DNA of 64,000 nt, from positions 1 through 64,000 of the forward strand of contig JAWLAT010000009.1 of assembly GCA_041395325.1 (NCBI GenBank), given 5' to 3'. Source of the stretch: JAWLAT01 sp041395325 (GTDB lineage Bacteria > Pseudomonadota > Gammaproteobacteria > Xanthomonadales > SZUA-5). Of the stretch, positions 8,411 to 16,643 are shown in pieces; the first letter of the stretch is position 1; each line of letters opens with the position of its first letter. A program made the position numbers and the translations under genes. The notes beneath the pieces are model-generated. The model was not told the origin of the DNA. It did not search any database and saw nothing but the letters and a program-made list of their open reading frames with translations.

Positions 8411-9748
8411 TCAGCTGCACTTCCAGCGCTCCTGTTCGCAGTCGGCCATGATCCGTCGCAGTTCGGTGGCCTTGCGGAACAGCTCCGGCCGCGTCAGTAC
8501 CTGCAGGTTGCGTTCGACGGCGTCGAAATCACCCAGCTTGAAATGGGCGTAGGCCAGCGCATAGCGCAGCTCCTGGTCCGGGCCCAGGCCGGTGCGGATC
8601 AGATCGCGTTCCATCGCGGCCACTTCCGGGTAGCGCTCGAGTTCAACCAGGATGCCCAGGCGCTGCTTCAGCTTGGCCGACTGATCATCGATGCGCGCAT
8701 TGAGCATCAGCGCTCGGGCCGGCTGGCCGGCGCGTCGGAACAGCTCGGCCGCTTCCACCATCAGGGCGGGATTCTCCAGCGCCGCGCGATAGGTGATCTC
8801 GGCGGCGGCCAGCGGCCGCTGCAGGTCCAGATAGGTCGAGGCGAGCACCTTGACCACCCGTTCGTCGGCCGGGAACTTCAGCCGCGCCGCTTCCAGAAAG
8901 GCGACGGCTTCGTCCAGCTGGCGGGAGCGGCGCAACGCGGCGCCGATGGCCACATAGTCTTCAACCTTGCCTTCGCTGCGCGACAAATATTCCCGACCCT
9001 GTGCGGCGGCCTCCTGGTACAGCCCCAGTTCCATCAGGAAGAACACCTGGCGGCGCAGGAACTGCGTGTTGGCGGGGAATTTGCGCTGGCCGGCCGCCAA
9101 CGCCGCGAAGGCCTGTTGATGACGACCGAGCAGCCAGTTGGCCTGCGCCCGCATCAGGTCGATCGACGGCAGCTGCGCGAAGCTGTCGGCCACCTGTGGC
9201 AGATCCAGCGTCGCCAGTGCATCGGCGTAGCGCTCCAGCCCGAATTGCGCCTGCGCCAGGAACAGGTAAATCGAGCTCTCGGTCTGGCCCGCCGCGATCG
9301 CCGCCTGGAAGGCCTCGATGGCATCGGCCGGCCGGCTCGGTGTGCCCGACAGCGCGATCAGCCCGTTCAGCGTGTGGTAACGCACCAGATCGGTGCCTTC
9401 AGCCGCCGGGTCCACCTCGGCCAGCGCCGTCGCGGCCCGTTCGTACTCACCGTCTCGCACCAACAAGGACGTGAGTTCGAGGTAGTCGACGTCGTCGGCG
9501 GCGGCCAGGGCGCAGAGGGGGAGGAGCAGCGTCGCCAGCAGGGCGACGAGGGCCCAGGGCCGAGGGCCCAGGGCCCAGCAAGAGCGGCGTTCGGCCCGTT
9601 TCCGAGTGCTGGCTTCGCCAGCGTTCGCATGTCGCCGAGCGTGGCGAGCCTGAGCAGCCGCGGCCTTCGTCTGGGCCCTGGGCCCTGAGCCCTGAGCCCT
9701 CGGCTCTTCACTGCGCCGAACTACACGCTGCCAAGTCCACCGCATCAT
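8411..9748 (-). CDS. TPR protein of the TonB2 operon with repeat-expanded N-terminus
   Basis: A 445-residue exported tetratricopeptide protein, equivalent in position to the TPR protein of Vibrio TonB2 operons. Its ATG overlaps the tonB2 stop (ATGA), so translation is coupled. The hydrophobic signal segment (ALVALLATLLLPLCALA) begins only at about residue 66. The 65 residues before it include peptides coded by two opposed heptamer arrays (PRAQGSGPRAQ and ALGPRPWAL), an apparent 159-base in-frame insertion. The mature part is helical repeats (for example RYHTLNGLIALSGTPSRPAD, SSIYLFLAQAQFGLERYADA) through to the C-terminal Cys pair DCEQERWKCS. Function is probably support of TonB2/receptor assembly; this is inferred from operon membership. 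Confidence 0.82.
   Translation of the reverse strand: MMRWTWQRVVRRSEEPRAQGSGPRAQTKAAAAQARHARRHANAGEASTRKRAERRSCWALGPRPWALVALLATLLLPLCALAAADDVDYLELTSLLVRDGEYERAATALAEVDPAAEGTDLVRYHTLNGLIALSGTPSRPADAIEAFQAAIAAGQTESSIYLFLAQAQFGLERYADALATLDLPQVADSFAQLPSIDLMRAQANWLLGRHQQAFAALAAGQRKFPANTQFLRRQVFFLMELGLYQEAAAQGREYLSRSEGKVEDYVAIGAALRRSRQLDEAVAFLEAARLKFPADERVVKVLASTYLDLQRPLAAAEITYRAALENPALMVEAAELFRRAGQPARALMLNARIDDQSAKLKQRLGILVELERYPEVAAMERDLIRTGLGPDQELRYALAYAHFKLGDFDAVERNLQVLTRPELFRKATELRRIMADCEQERWKCS
9549..9707. repeat. Inverted heptamer-repeat element inside the TPR gene
   Basis: Four AGGGCCC-type units (9549-9576) face five GGGCCCT/GAGCCCT-type units (9673-9707) across a 96-base spacer, so the arms can pair. 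The whole element is 159 bases (53 codons) and lies within the region coding the N-terminal leader of the TPR protein. The same opposed arrangement recurs at 16644-16770 and 49302-49359. Confidence 0.75.
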
Positions 9749-10401
9749 GACAAGTCAAACCTCACCCGCTGCTTGGCCCAGACGCGCACCGCTTCGCCCT
9801 TGTAGCTGGCCGGTTCGAATTTCCAGCCCTGCACGCCGGCGGCGGCGGTTTCCTCGAAGATGCCGGCCGGCTCGGCTTCCAGCACCTTGACCTTCTCGAC
9901 CTGACCGGTAGGGCTGATCAGCAGGGACAGCATCACGTAGCCGGTGATGCCCTGAGCCTTGGCGCGGGGCGGATAGACCATCGGGGTCTGCAGCGTCGGG
10001 CGCGGTGCGACATCGACCAGATCGTCGGTCATCACCACATCCTTGCCGTCGCCGAGCAGCGAATCATTGAGCGCCGAGAGGTCCTCGGCATCGAAACCGG
10101 GCAATCCGAAATCCATGCCCGAGAGCACCGAGGACAGGTCCACCGATGGTGGCGCCGGAGCCCGGTTGGGCTGCTGCTTGGGCGGCTTGGGTGGCTTGGC
10201 CGGCTGCTTCGGTGGCGGCTTTTCCTTCTTCTCCACCGTGATCTGGCTGCCAGACTGGCCGTCGTTGTCGTCCGGCCCACCGGCCTGCTGGTTCATGTAG
10301 ACCAGCAGCGACAGCACCATGGCGGTGCCACCGCAGGCGGCCAGCACGCCGCCCAGCACGCGCTTGCGCTCGGAGCTGCGCCGCGGTTGCACCGGGGTCA
10401 T
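9745..10401 (-). CDS. tonB2: TonB2-type energy transducer
   Basis: A 218-residue TonB protein that would carry proton-motive energy from the ExbB2/ExbD2/TtpC complex to the downstream receptor. It has one N-terminal membrane anchor (about residues 16-36, LGGVLAACGGTAMVLSLLVY) and a Lys/Pro-rich periplasmic spacer (KPPPKQPAKPPKPPKQQP region, about 60-85). The C-terminal TonB fold (about 130-218) includes YPPRAKAQGITGYVMLSLLI and GWKFEPASYKGEAV. It lies two bases after exbD2 and its stop overlaps the start of the TPR gene. The short N-terminal cytoplasmic region and short spacer fit the TonB2 subgroup rather than classical TonB. Confidence 0.9.
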   Translation of the reverse strand: MTPVQPRRSSERKRVLGGVLAACGGTAMVLSLLVYMNQQAGGPDDNDGQSGSQITVEKKEKPPPKQPAKPPKPPKQQPNRAPAPPSVDLSSVLSGMDFGLPGFDAEDLSALNDSLLGDGKDVVMTDDLVDVAPRPTLQTPMVYPPRAKAQGITGYVMLSLLISPTGQVEKVKVLEAEPAGIFEETAAAGVQGWKFEPASYKGEAVRVWAKQRVRFDLS

Positions 10402-10403
10402 CT

Positions 10404-10820
10404 TCAGCCCTCGCCGGCTTCGACCGAGGTGGCTACGCCGACATCCTCGGCGCCAGCCATGCGGGCCTGATCGACCACTTCGATCAGGCGGCCGGAGGGC
10501 ACCTGTTCATCGGTGACGACCAGAACGGATTTGCCGGTGGCGCCCTTGAGCAGATCGCGGATGCGACTTTGCAGCGTCCAGATGCGCACTGGCTCGCCTT
10601 CCAGATAGACCTCGCCCTGCTTGTCCACATAGACCCGCACCGCCTTGGTCGAGGCCACCACCTGGGTGGTCGCACCGGGCCGGTCGATGTCGATCTTCAT
10701 GTCCTTGACGAAGGTCGTGCTGACCATGAAGAAGATCAGCAGGATGAAGGTCATGTCGATCATCGGGGTGAGATCGACGGCGCCTTCATTGGACTCGCGT
10801 TCGCGGCGTCCGATACTCAT
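10404..10820 (-). CDS. exbD2: ExbD2 biopolymer transport subunit
   Basis: A 138-residue ExbD/TolR protein: short cytoplasmic tail, one membrane helix, periplasmic domain. The helix carries the proton-conducting Asp in LTPMIDMTFILLIFFMV (about residues 18-34). It forms the stator/channel with ExbB2 in the inner membrane and transmits proton flow to TonB2. Its ATG overlaps the exbB2 stop by four bases and it is followed two bases later by tonB2, so the three are translationally linked. Confidence 0.93.
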   Translation of the reverse strand: MSIGRRERESNEGAVDLTPMIDMTFILLIFFMVSTTFVKDMKIDIDRPGATTQVVASTKAVRVYVDKQGEVYLEGEPVRIWTLQSRIRDLLKGATGKSVLVVTDEQVPSGRLIEVVDQARMAGAEDVGVATSVEAGEG

Positions 10821-11443
10821 GTGGCAGTCCTCGGCAATTCCATCTGCTCGGTGCAGAGCAGGTCCTTGATCTGGGCCAGGTCGAGCCGGATCTGGCGCTC
10901 GCGCCGATCCAGGATGCTCTTGGCGATAACACCGGGCACCGCCACGATCAGGCCCATTTGAGTGGTGAACAGCGCGGTACTGATGCCCGCGGCGATGCCG
11001 CCGGACTGACTGAACAGCGTCATGTCACCGAGCGATTCGAAGGTCGTGATCATGCCCATGACCGTGCCGAGCAGGCCCAGCAGTGGCGCGACCGCAACCA
11101 GCGTGGAGACCAGCCGCCCGTAGCGCTTGATCTCGCTGTCGTAGCTCATAAAGGCCAGATCCAGCCGTTCACGCAACTCGTCGTGGTGGCGACCGACGAT
11201 GGCCACCCCCATGGCGATGGCCTGCGGCACGATGCCGTGGGATGGCAGCGATTTGCCGCGCTGCAGGGCACCGATCATCACCCGCACGGACTTCTGCGTA
11301 CCGCGATCGAGCAGCAGCCAACGGTAGCCAATGCCGTACCACAGCACGATGGTGATCAGCACCAGCACCGGCATGATGAAGCCGCCGGAGCCGAGGTAGA
11401 ACTCCAGCGAGGCAAAGGGGTTGCGGGCGTGCGCGGGGACCAT
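10817..11443 (-). CDS. exbB2: ExbB2 proton channel subunit
   Basis: A 208-residue MotA/TolQ/ExbB family inner-membrane protein with three hydrophobic segments (about 22-40, 115-140 and 150-175). The conserved channel region reads VAPLLGLLGTVMGMITTFESLG and then GGIAAGISTALFTTQMGLIVAVP. Together with ExbD2 it couples proton flow to TonB2. It follows ttpC after 18 bases and overlaps exbD2 by four. The shortness relative to classical ExbB and the operon order identify it as the TonB2-type member. Confidence 0.93.
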   Translation of the reverse strand: MVPAHARNPFASLEFYLGSGGFIMPVLVLITIVLWYGIGYRWLLLDRGTQKSVRVMIGALQRGKSLPSHGIVPQAIAMGVAIVGRHHDELRERLDLAFMSYDSEIKRYGRLVSTLVAVAPLLGLLGTVMGMITTFESLGDMTLFSQSGGIAAGISTALFTTQMGLIVAVPGVIAKSILDRRERQIRLDLAQIKDLLCTEQMELPRTAT

Positions 11444-11461
11444 TGCGTGCTCAGTCCGGAC

Positions 11462-12871
11462 TCAGGCGGCGCGGGCCAGCGTGGGCTGGTCCTTGTACTG
11501 ATTGATCACGCTCAGCGCGGCCTTCTCCATGTCGTCCTTGAGCCGCTCGGCCCAGCCACCCAGCAGATTCCCGCCGAGCAGACAGGGGATGGCGACGATC
11601 AAGCCCAACTCGGTCGTGACCAGCGCCGTGGCGATACCGCCGGCCAGCAGCTTCGGATCGGAGGTGCCGAATTCGGTGATCACCGCAAAGGTCTGGATCA
11701 TGCCGGTGACGGTGCCAAGCAGGCCCAGCAGCGGCGCGACGCCGGCGATCATCAGGATGATGGCGCCGAAGCGGTTCAGGCGGGTGTTCTCGTGCAGAAT
11801 CGCCTCGGAGACGATGTCCTCCAGATGATCGCGATCGCGCTCCAGGTTGCGCAGTGCGCTGGTCACCACGCGCGCCGCCGACCCCTTGAAGCGCTTGGTC
11901 GCGGCGATGGCGTCATCGATCCGGCGCTGCCGTAGCAGCGGTTCGGCCGCCGCCGAGATCTTGTTGATGCTGGAACCGGCATTGGCCAGGAACAGCGCGC
12001 GCAGCACGATCAGCACCAGGCCGATCAGCCCCAGCGTGACGATCACATAGCCGACCAGTCCGCCCTTGTTGACCTCGGAGGCGACGGTCTTGACCTCAGG
12101 TTCGCTGACGGCGGTGTTGGCGTTCTCATACAGGAAGATGCGCAGCACATCGGCATTGCCCTGCCCGGCGAGAGCCCGGGCACTGGCGGCGGCCTCATCC
12201 CGCCACAACTTGAAGCGACCACCGCCGGCCGGGGCCAGCGCACCGGTGCCGGCGTCGCTGATGCCGTAGCGGGCGATGTTGCCCACCCGAACGATTTCGC
12301 CGCTGACCTCGCTGCCATCGCCGAGATAGAAGGTGCCCGGCTCGCGACGGATCTGACTGGACTCGGCCAGCACGCGCTCGCCAGCCTGCAACAGTTGCTG
12401 CAGCCGACTGGCGTCATCGGCTTCACTGAAGCTGGGCTCGTTGGCCAGATCCAGACCGAAGGCCTCCAGACTGATGCTGCCCTGGGCAAAGGTGGCCTGC
12501 AGCAGATCGCTGTTTTCCTGATTGCTGAGCGCCTGCTGATCGGCCACGGTCAGCGCATCGGCGGCCTGCTCGGCTTCGTTCTCGGCGGCCAGCACGCGGG
12601 CTTGCAGCCCGGCCAACTCGTTGCGCAGGGTCGATTGCTGGTTCTGTCCAGTCGACTTGAGCGTGTCGATCTGCCGCGAGAGCTCACGCTTCTGCGCAGT
12701 CAGGAAGGCAAATTCCTTTCGATAGGCCGCTTCGACGTCGACGCTGGACGCCGCCGGGGCTGGCGCAGCTGCCGGCGCTGGAGCAGGTGCCGGGGTTGAT
12801 TCTTCGGTCTGGGTCCAACCCGTCAGCGGTGCCGCGCACAGCAGCAGACCGCACCACCACATCCGGTTCAT
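11462..12871 (-). CDS. ttpC: TtpC-like MotA/TolQ/ExbB fusion protein
   Basis: A 469-residue protein corresponding to TtpC of Vibrio TonB2 systems. A signal peptide and an Ala/Pro-rich linker (residues 25-42) lead into a periplasmic coiled coil (about 47-120; YRKEFAFLTAQKRELSRQID) and a beta-domain (GTFYLGDGSEVSGEIVRVGN). Then come three membrane helices with the ExbB-type channel motif VAPLLGLLGTVTGMIQTFAV and GGIATALVTTELGLIVAIP. In Vibrio, TtpC is required for TonB2 function and bridges the inner-membrane complex to the periplasm. The start overlaps the DUF3450 stop (ATGA). Confidence 0.9.
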   Translation of the reverse strand: MNRMWWCGLLLCAAPLTGWTQTEESTPAPAPAPAAAPAPAASSVDVEAAYRKEFAFLTAQKRELSRQIDTLKSTGQNQQSTLRNELAGLQARVLAAENEAEQAADALTVADQQALSNQENSDLLQATFAQGSISLEAFGLDLANEPSFSEADDASRLQQLLQAGERVLAESSQIRREPGTFYLGDGSEVSGEIVRVGNIARYGISDAGTGALAPAGGGRFKLWRDEAAASARALAGQGNADVLRIFLYENANTAVSEPEVKTVASEVNKGGLVGYVIVTLGLIGLVLIVLRALFLANAGSSINKISAAAEPLLRQRRIDDAIAATKRFKGSAARVVTSALRNLERDRDHLEDIVSEAILHENTRLNRFGAIILMIAGVAPLLGLLGTVTGMIQTFAVITEFGTSDPKLLAGGIATALVTTELGLIVAIPCLLGGNLLGGWAERLKDDMEKAALSVINQYKDQPTLARAA

Positions 12872-13656
12872 CGTGCACCTCCGGTGCCCACCAGCAGCGC
12901 GTTGGGCAGTTCAAAGAAGCCCTGGCGAATCTGCTTGTCGAGTGCGTCGAACAGGCCGCGGATGCGATCGGCACTGGCCTCGTCGCTGGCCACGGCAAAC
13001 TGCCAGTCGCCACCGGCGCGGCGCACCGTACCGACTCGCTGGTCGTCGGTGCGGAAGAACATCATCACGGTGCCGAGCTTGGCCACGTCGGCCAGCATCG
13101 TCTCGCCGTCCAGGTGAATGGTCTGGCGCTGGATGGCGTTGTCGCGGGTCAGCCGGAACTCGTCTTCGAGGAAGGCCCAGAGCCGGTTGGCAGCGCGCGA
13201 GGCCGGCAGCTTGCCAGTTTCGATCTGATCGCGCAGTTCCTTCAGGCCAGCGCGTCGCTCCTCCTGCTTGAAGGGCAGGCCGCCGGCAATGAATCCGTCC
13301 AGGCGGTCAATGGCCGACAGCAGGATCGGCTGCAGCACGTCGCTGGCCACACCGGCGTCGGCGGCCGCCGTTTCGCGTTCATTGAGGTTGTCACGCACCT
13401 GTCGCAGCGTCAGCTGCTGCCGTGCCAGTGAGGCTTCGAGCTCGGCTTTCTGCGCGCTCAGGCCGGCCATGGCGGTGCGGTTTTCCTCCCGCACGATCGC
13501 CAATTCGGCGTTGAGGCTTTCAACTTCGGCACGCAGCGTAATCAGCTGTTGGGCCAACTGGTCGGCCTGGTCGGCAGCCTGGGCGCCCAGCGGCAACAGC
13601 GCGCAGGACAACAGGGTAGCGGCGGCGCGGGGCAGCCGAAACCGTCGTGGAGACAT
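12868..13656 (-). CDS. DUF3450 periplasmic coiled-coil protein, first gene of TonB2 operon
   Basis: A 262-residue exported protein. The signal peptide (AAATLLSCALLPLGAQA) is followed by a long coiled coil (about 28-95; QLITLRAEVESLNAELAIVR and LARQQLTLRQVRDNLNERE) and a globular C-terminal part (about 110-262; FRTDDQRVGTVRRAGGDWQF). DUF3450 proteins head TonB2-type operons in Vibrio and Shewanella and are thought to assist the energy-transduction complex. Its stop overlaps the ttpC start by four bases. This is the first gene of the seven-gene operon; a divergent 579-base region with an operator-like palindrome separates it from argS. Confidence 0.9.
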   Translation of the reverse strand: MSPRRFRLPRAAATLLSCALLPLGAQAADQADQLAQQLITLRAEVESLNAELAIVREENRTAMAGLSAQKAELEASLARQQLTLRQVRDNLNERETAAADAGVASDVLQPILLSAIDRLDGFIAGGLPFKQEERRAGLKELRDQIETGKLPASRAANRLWAFLEDEFRLTRDNAIQRQTIHLDGETMLADVAKLGTVMMFFRTDDQRVGTVRRAGGDWQFAVASDEASADRIRGLFDALDKQIRQGFFELPNALLVGTGGAR

Positions 13657-13929
13657 GGGAAAGGACCCCGCTGGGGATAGACGTTGCGCCAGTCTAGGGA
13701 CCGCTGATGACAGTTTTTTGACGCTCTGGAGTCATCCCTGGCGCGTCTGGATCGCATCGATCAATGTGCTCAATAGGCTTGCAATCAGGGCCGGAATCTG
13801 CCTGTCGGGCGAGAAATAATGCACAGCCCCTCGGTCGACACGGACAAATGAAGCACGCCATCGATGCGGTCCGGCTCCCGAACGGCTTGGTTGCCTTAAG
13901 TCTTTGAATTCAAAAGACGGGATGCGGCT

Positions 13930-13944
13930 GGTCAAAATTTGACC
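13930..13944. promoter_or_regulatory. Operator-like palindrome GGTCAAA-A-TTTGACC
   Basis: Two perfect 7-base arms, GGTCAAA and TTTGACC, flank a single A. It lies 274 bases upstream of the DUF3450 start, in an AT-richer patch. The symmetry resembles a dimeric repressor site; the regulator is unknown. Confidence 0.4.
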
Positions 13945-13996
13945 AACGTGACGGGAATGTTGCAACGGCGGGGCCTGAGGGGCCATCGGGAAGGAC

Positions 13997-14030
13997 TTTC
14001 CACAACCTTATCCACAGCCCTTGTGGACAA
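13997..14030. promoter_or_regulatory. Cluster of DnaA-box-like sites
   Basis: A perfect DnaA box TTATCCACA (14008-14016) is flanked by TTTCCACAA (13997-14005) and, inverted, TGTGGACAA (14022-14030, complement TTGTCCACA). Three 9-mers in 34 bases are unlikely by chance in GC-rich DNA. An AT-rich patch follows at 14065-14115. Confidence 0.55.
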
Positions 14031-14235
14031 CCCGCAAAACCCTCCAGACCCCACCGGTCTTCACTCATTTTTTAGTGTGATTTCTCATCAGTGCAGCCTA
14101 AGTTGTTGATATTTTGCTGCGAGGCGCATCGTGGTGCCGAGCGGGCAACCCGGTGTCGGATGTCGATGCCTTGACGCCGCGGTCTGGACAGGCCGCGTAC
14201 AATATCGGCCCCGTCGTCGGTGCCCCCTCCGGACA

Positions 14236-15999
14236 GTGAAAGAACATCTGCGCGAACTGGTGCAGCAGGCCCTGATGGATCTGCGGCGCGAGCGGCAATG
14301 GGCCATCCCCGACGACTACGCATTTGCGATCGATCGCACCCGTCACAAGGAGCACGGCGATTTCGCCTGCAATGTGGCGCTGTTGCTGGCCAAGCCCCTG
14401 GGCCGATCGCCAGTGGAGATTGCCCAGGCGATCGTTGAAACGCTGCTGCCCTCGCGCCATGTGGCTCAGGTGGCGGTCGCCAAACCGGGCTTCATCAACT
14501 TCCGCATGTCCAACAGCTGTCTGCACGGCGTGGTCCGGCAGGTCCTGGAAATGCGCGACGAATACGGCACCGGCGAACGCGACTCGGTCGAATCGATCAT
14601 CGTCGAATTCCTCTCGGCCAACCCGACCGGTCCCCTGCATGTGGGTCACGGCCGCGGAGCCGCCTATGGCGACAGCCTGTGCGCCTTGCTGGCGGCTCGC
14701 GGCGCCAGCGTGCATCGGGAGTACTACGTCAATGATCACGGTCGCCAGGTCGACATCCTGGCGGTCAGCGTCTGGCTGCGCTATCTGGAACTGGTGGGCG
14801 TGGCGGTCCCTTTTCCCGAGCGTGGCTACAAGGGCGAGTATGTCTACGACATTGCCCGCGAGCTCAAGCGCGTCGTAGGCGACGATTTGCGCCGCAGTGT
14901 CTTCGAGATCAACGCCGACCTGCCGACGGATGGATCGGACGAAGCCGGAGAAAAGCACATCGATGCGTTGATCCTGCGCACGCGGCAACTGCTCGGTGAG
15001 TCCTATCTGCGGCTCTATGGCGCCGGCCTGGAAGCGATCGTCAGTGACATCCGTGAGGACCTGACCGCCTTCGGCGTGCAGTTTGATCGCTGGTACTACG
15101 AAAGCTCGCTGGCCGAGCATAGTCGGATCACCCAGGCCATCGAGCGACTGCGCGTGGCCGGACACATTCGGGTCGGCGACGATGGTGCTCACTGGTTTGC
15201 CACCAGCACGCTGGGTGACGAGAAGGACCGCGTGGTCATCCGCAGCAATGGCCAGCCGACTTATTTCGCCTCCGACATCGCCTACCTGCTGGACAAGTTC
15301 GAGCGTGGCTTCGATCGTGCCATCTACGTGCTGGCGGCCGATCATCACGGCTATGTGGCGCGACTGCGGGCCGCGGCACGTGGTCTGGCCATCGCCGACG
15401 ACCGGCTGGAAATCCTGCTGGTGCAACCGGCCTCGCTGCACCGCGGCGAGGAACGACTGCCAATGTCCACGCGCAGTGGCGAATTCGTTTCCCTGCGGTC
15501 ACTGCGCGAAGAAGTCGGCACCGATGCCTGTCGCTATTTCTACGTGATGCACGATCACGCCCAGCCTCTGGATTTCGATCTGCAACTGGCGCTGGAGGAA
15601 AGCAAGGACAACCCGGTTTACTACATCCAGTACGCCCACGCCCGCATTGCCGGCGTCTTCCGCGGGCTGCAGGAACGTCACCTCAGTCACAATGTGTCGG
15701 CCGGCGACGCCGCACGAAACCTGCTGCTGCACCCGTCCGAACTGGAGTTGATGGACGAACTCATGCGCTTCCCGGAGATCGTGGCTGTCGCCGCCGAGGC
15801 GCGCGCACCGCACTGGGTGGCCAGCTATCTGCGCGATCTGGCGCACAGCGTGCACAGCTACTACGACGGCTCTGCCGTGCGAGTGCTGTGCGATGAGGAA
15901 GACCTCCGCAACGCCCGCCTGAATCTGCTGCGCTCGGCCCAGCAGGTCATTGCCAATGGCCTGGCGCTGCTGGGCGTGAAGTCACCCGAACGCCTTTGA
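14236..15999 (+). CDS. argS: Arginyl-tRNA synthetase
   Basis: A 587-residue class I aminoacyl-tRNA synthetase that charges tRNA-Arg. The N-terminal Add1-type domain (KEHLRELVQQAL onward) recognises the tRNA. The HIGH-type motif is GPLHVGHGRGAAYGD and the KMSKS-type loop is RLPMSTRSGEFVSL, where the usual Lys before MS is replaced by Pro; ArgRS enzymes often lack a canonical KMSKS Lys. The anticodon-binding helical domain begins near YYIQYAHARIAGVFRGL. GTG at 14236 is the start that gives the family N-terminus (VKEHLRELV); longer in-frame sequence has no homology. The FtsN-like gene follows after 81 bases, the usual order. Confidence 0.95.
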   Translation: MKEHLRELVQQALMDLRRERQWAIPDDYAFAIDRTRHKEHGDFACNVALLLAKPLGRSPVEIAQAIVETLLPSRHVAQVAVAKPGFINFRMSNSCLHGVVRQVLEMRDEYGTGERDSVESIIVEFLSANPTGPLHVGHGRGAAYGDSLCALLAARGASVHREYYVNDHGRQVDILAVSVWLRYLELVGVAVPFPERGYKGEYVYDIARELKRVVGDDLRRSVFEINADLPTDGSDEAGEKHIDALILRTRQLLGESYLRLYGAGLEAIVSDIREDLTAFGVQFDRWYYESSLAEHSRITQAIERLRVAGHIRVGDDGAHWFATSTLGDEKDRVVIRSNGQPTYFASDIAYLLDKFERGFDRAIYVLAADHHGYVARLRAAARGLAIADDRLEILLVQPASLHRGEERLPMSTRSGEFVSLRSLREEVGTDACRYFYVMHDHAQPLDFDLQLALEESKDNPVYYIQYAHARIAGVFRGLQERHLSHNVSAGDAARNLLLHPSELELMDELMRFPEIVAVAAEARAPHWVASYLRDLAHSVHSYYDGSAVRVLCDEEDLRNARLNLLRSAQQVIANGLALLGVKSPERL

Positions 16000-16080
16000 A
16001 GGCCGGCACGGGCGCCTGTCACAATGCGTCGTCGGGTCGCGCTGGGCGGCTCGCAACCAACCCCGATGGAGTAGCACTCG

Positions 16081-16638
16081 ATGGCAGGCAGGAAGCGCAA
16101 ACAGGCCGTACGCGGCGGCAACCAGAAGCCGGCATTCCCGGCCTGGATGTGGCTGCTGACCGGCGTGCTGATCGGCTTCCTGCTGTCGGTCGCCTGGATT
16201 CTCCGCGAGGGCTGGCCGCAGTCGCAGCCACGCCCGGCAGCCGACGCCCGCGCGCCGGCGGCAGGCGAGGCACCACTGGCTGAGCAGGCTCGCTCACAGC
16301 CACGAGATTTCGATTTCTATTCGGTGTTGCCGGAAATGGAAGTGGTGATCCCCGATGCACAGATCCGGCAGCAGAGCAGCACGACGCCCAAGCCGGCCAC
16401 TGACGAACGCTATCTGGTCCAGCTCGGCAGCTTCGGCAACCGTGCCGACGCCGAAGCGCTGAAAGCGCAGGTCGCCTTGCTTGGCGTGCAGGCCAGCATT
16501 CAGCCGGTGTCGATCAATGGTGCCGACTGGTTTCGCGTGCGCGTCGGTCCAGTCGCCACGGCCCACGATGTGGAGCAGCTGCGGCAGCAGCTCGGTCAGT
16601 ACGGTGCCCAGGCCATCACGCTGAAAGAGAAGGGCTGA
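16081..16638 (+). CDS. ftsN: FtsN-like SPOR-domain cell-division protein
   Basis: A 185-residue bitopic protein: a basic N-terminus (AGRKRKQAVRGG), one membrane helix (about 20-42), a Pro/Ala-rich linker, and a C-terminal SPOR domain (about 110-185; YLVQLGSFGNRADAEALKAQ, WFRVRVGPVATAHDVEQL) that binds denuded septal peptidoglycan. The segment FDFYSVLPEMEVVIPD is typical of the xanthomonad/pseudomonad protein encoded after argS. It probably takes the FtsN role of activating septal wall synthesis. It is shorter than E. coli FtsN, so the symbol is by synteny and domain. Confidence 0.85.
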   Translation: MAGRKRKQAVRGGNQKPAFPAWMWLLTGVLIGFLLSVAWILREGWPQSQPRPAADARAPAAGEAPLAEQARSQPRDFDFYSVLPEMEVVIPDAQIRQQSSTTPKPATDERYLVQLGSFGNRADAEALKAQVALLGVQASIQPVSINGADWFRVRVGPVATAHDVEQLRQQLGQYGAQAITLKEKG

Positions 16639-16643
16639 CTTCG

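Larger units (their letters stand above)
13657..14235. other. Divergent regulatory region between TonB2 operon and argS
   Basis: No gene is evident in this 579-base stretch. It holds an operator-like palindrome (13930-13944), a cluster of DnaA-box-like sites (13997-14030), a T-rich segment (14065-14085) and a possible argS -10 box TACAAT at 14198-14203. A TTGACG lies upstream of the -10 box at a 21-base spacing that is too long for a normal promoter. It must contain promoters for both divergent units. Confidence 0.5.

Noticed and set aside
13732..13986. An 84-codon minus-strand frame upstream of the DUF3450 gene
   Set aside because: It covers the operator-like palindrome, lacks a binding site and has no domain-like pattern.
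13997..14115. Chromosomal origin of replication
   Set aside because: DnaA boxes are present, but dnaA, dnaN, gidA, rpmH and a visible strand-skew switch are not; kept only as a DnaA-box cluster.
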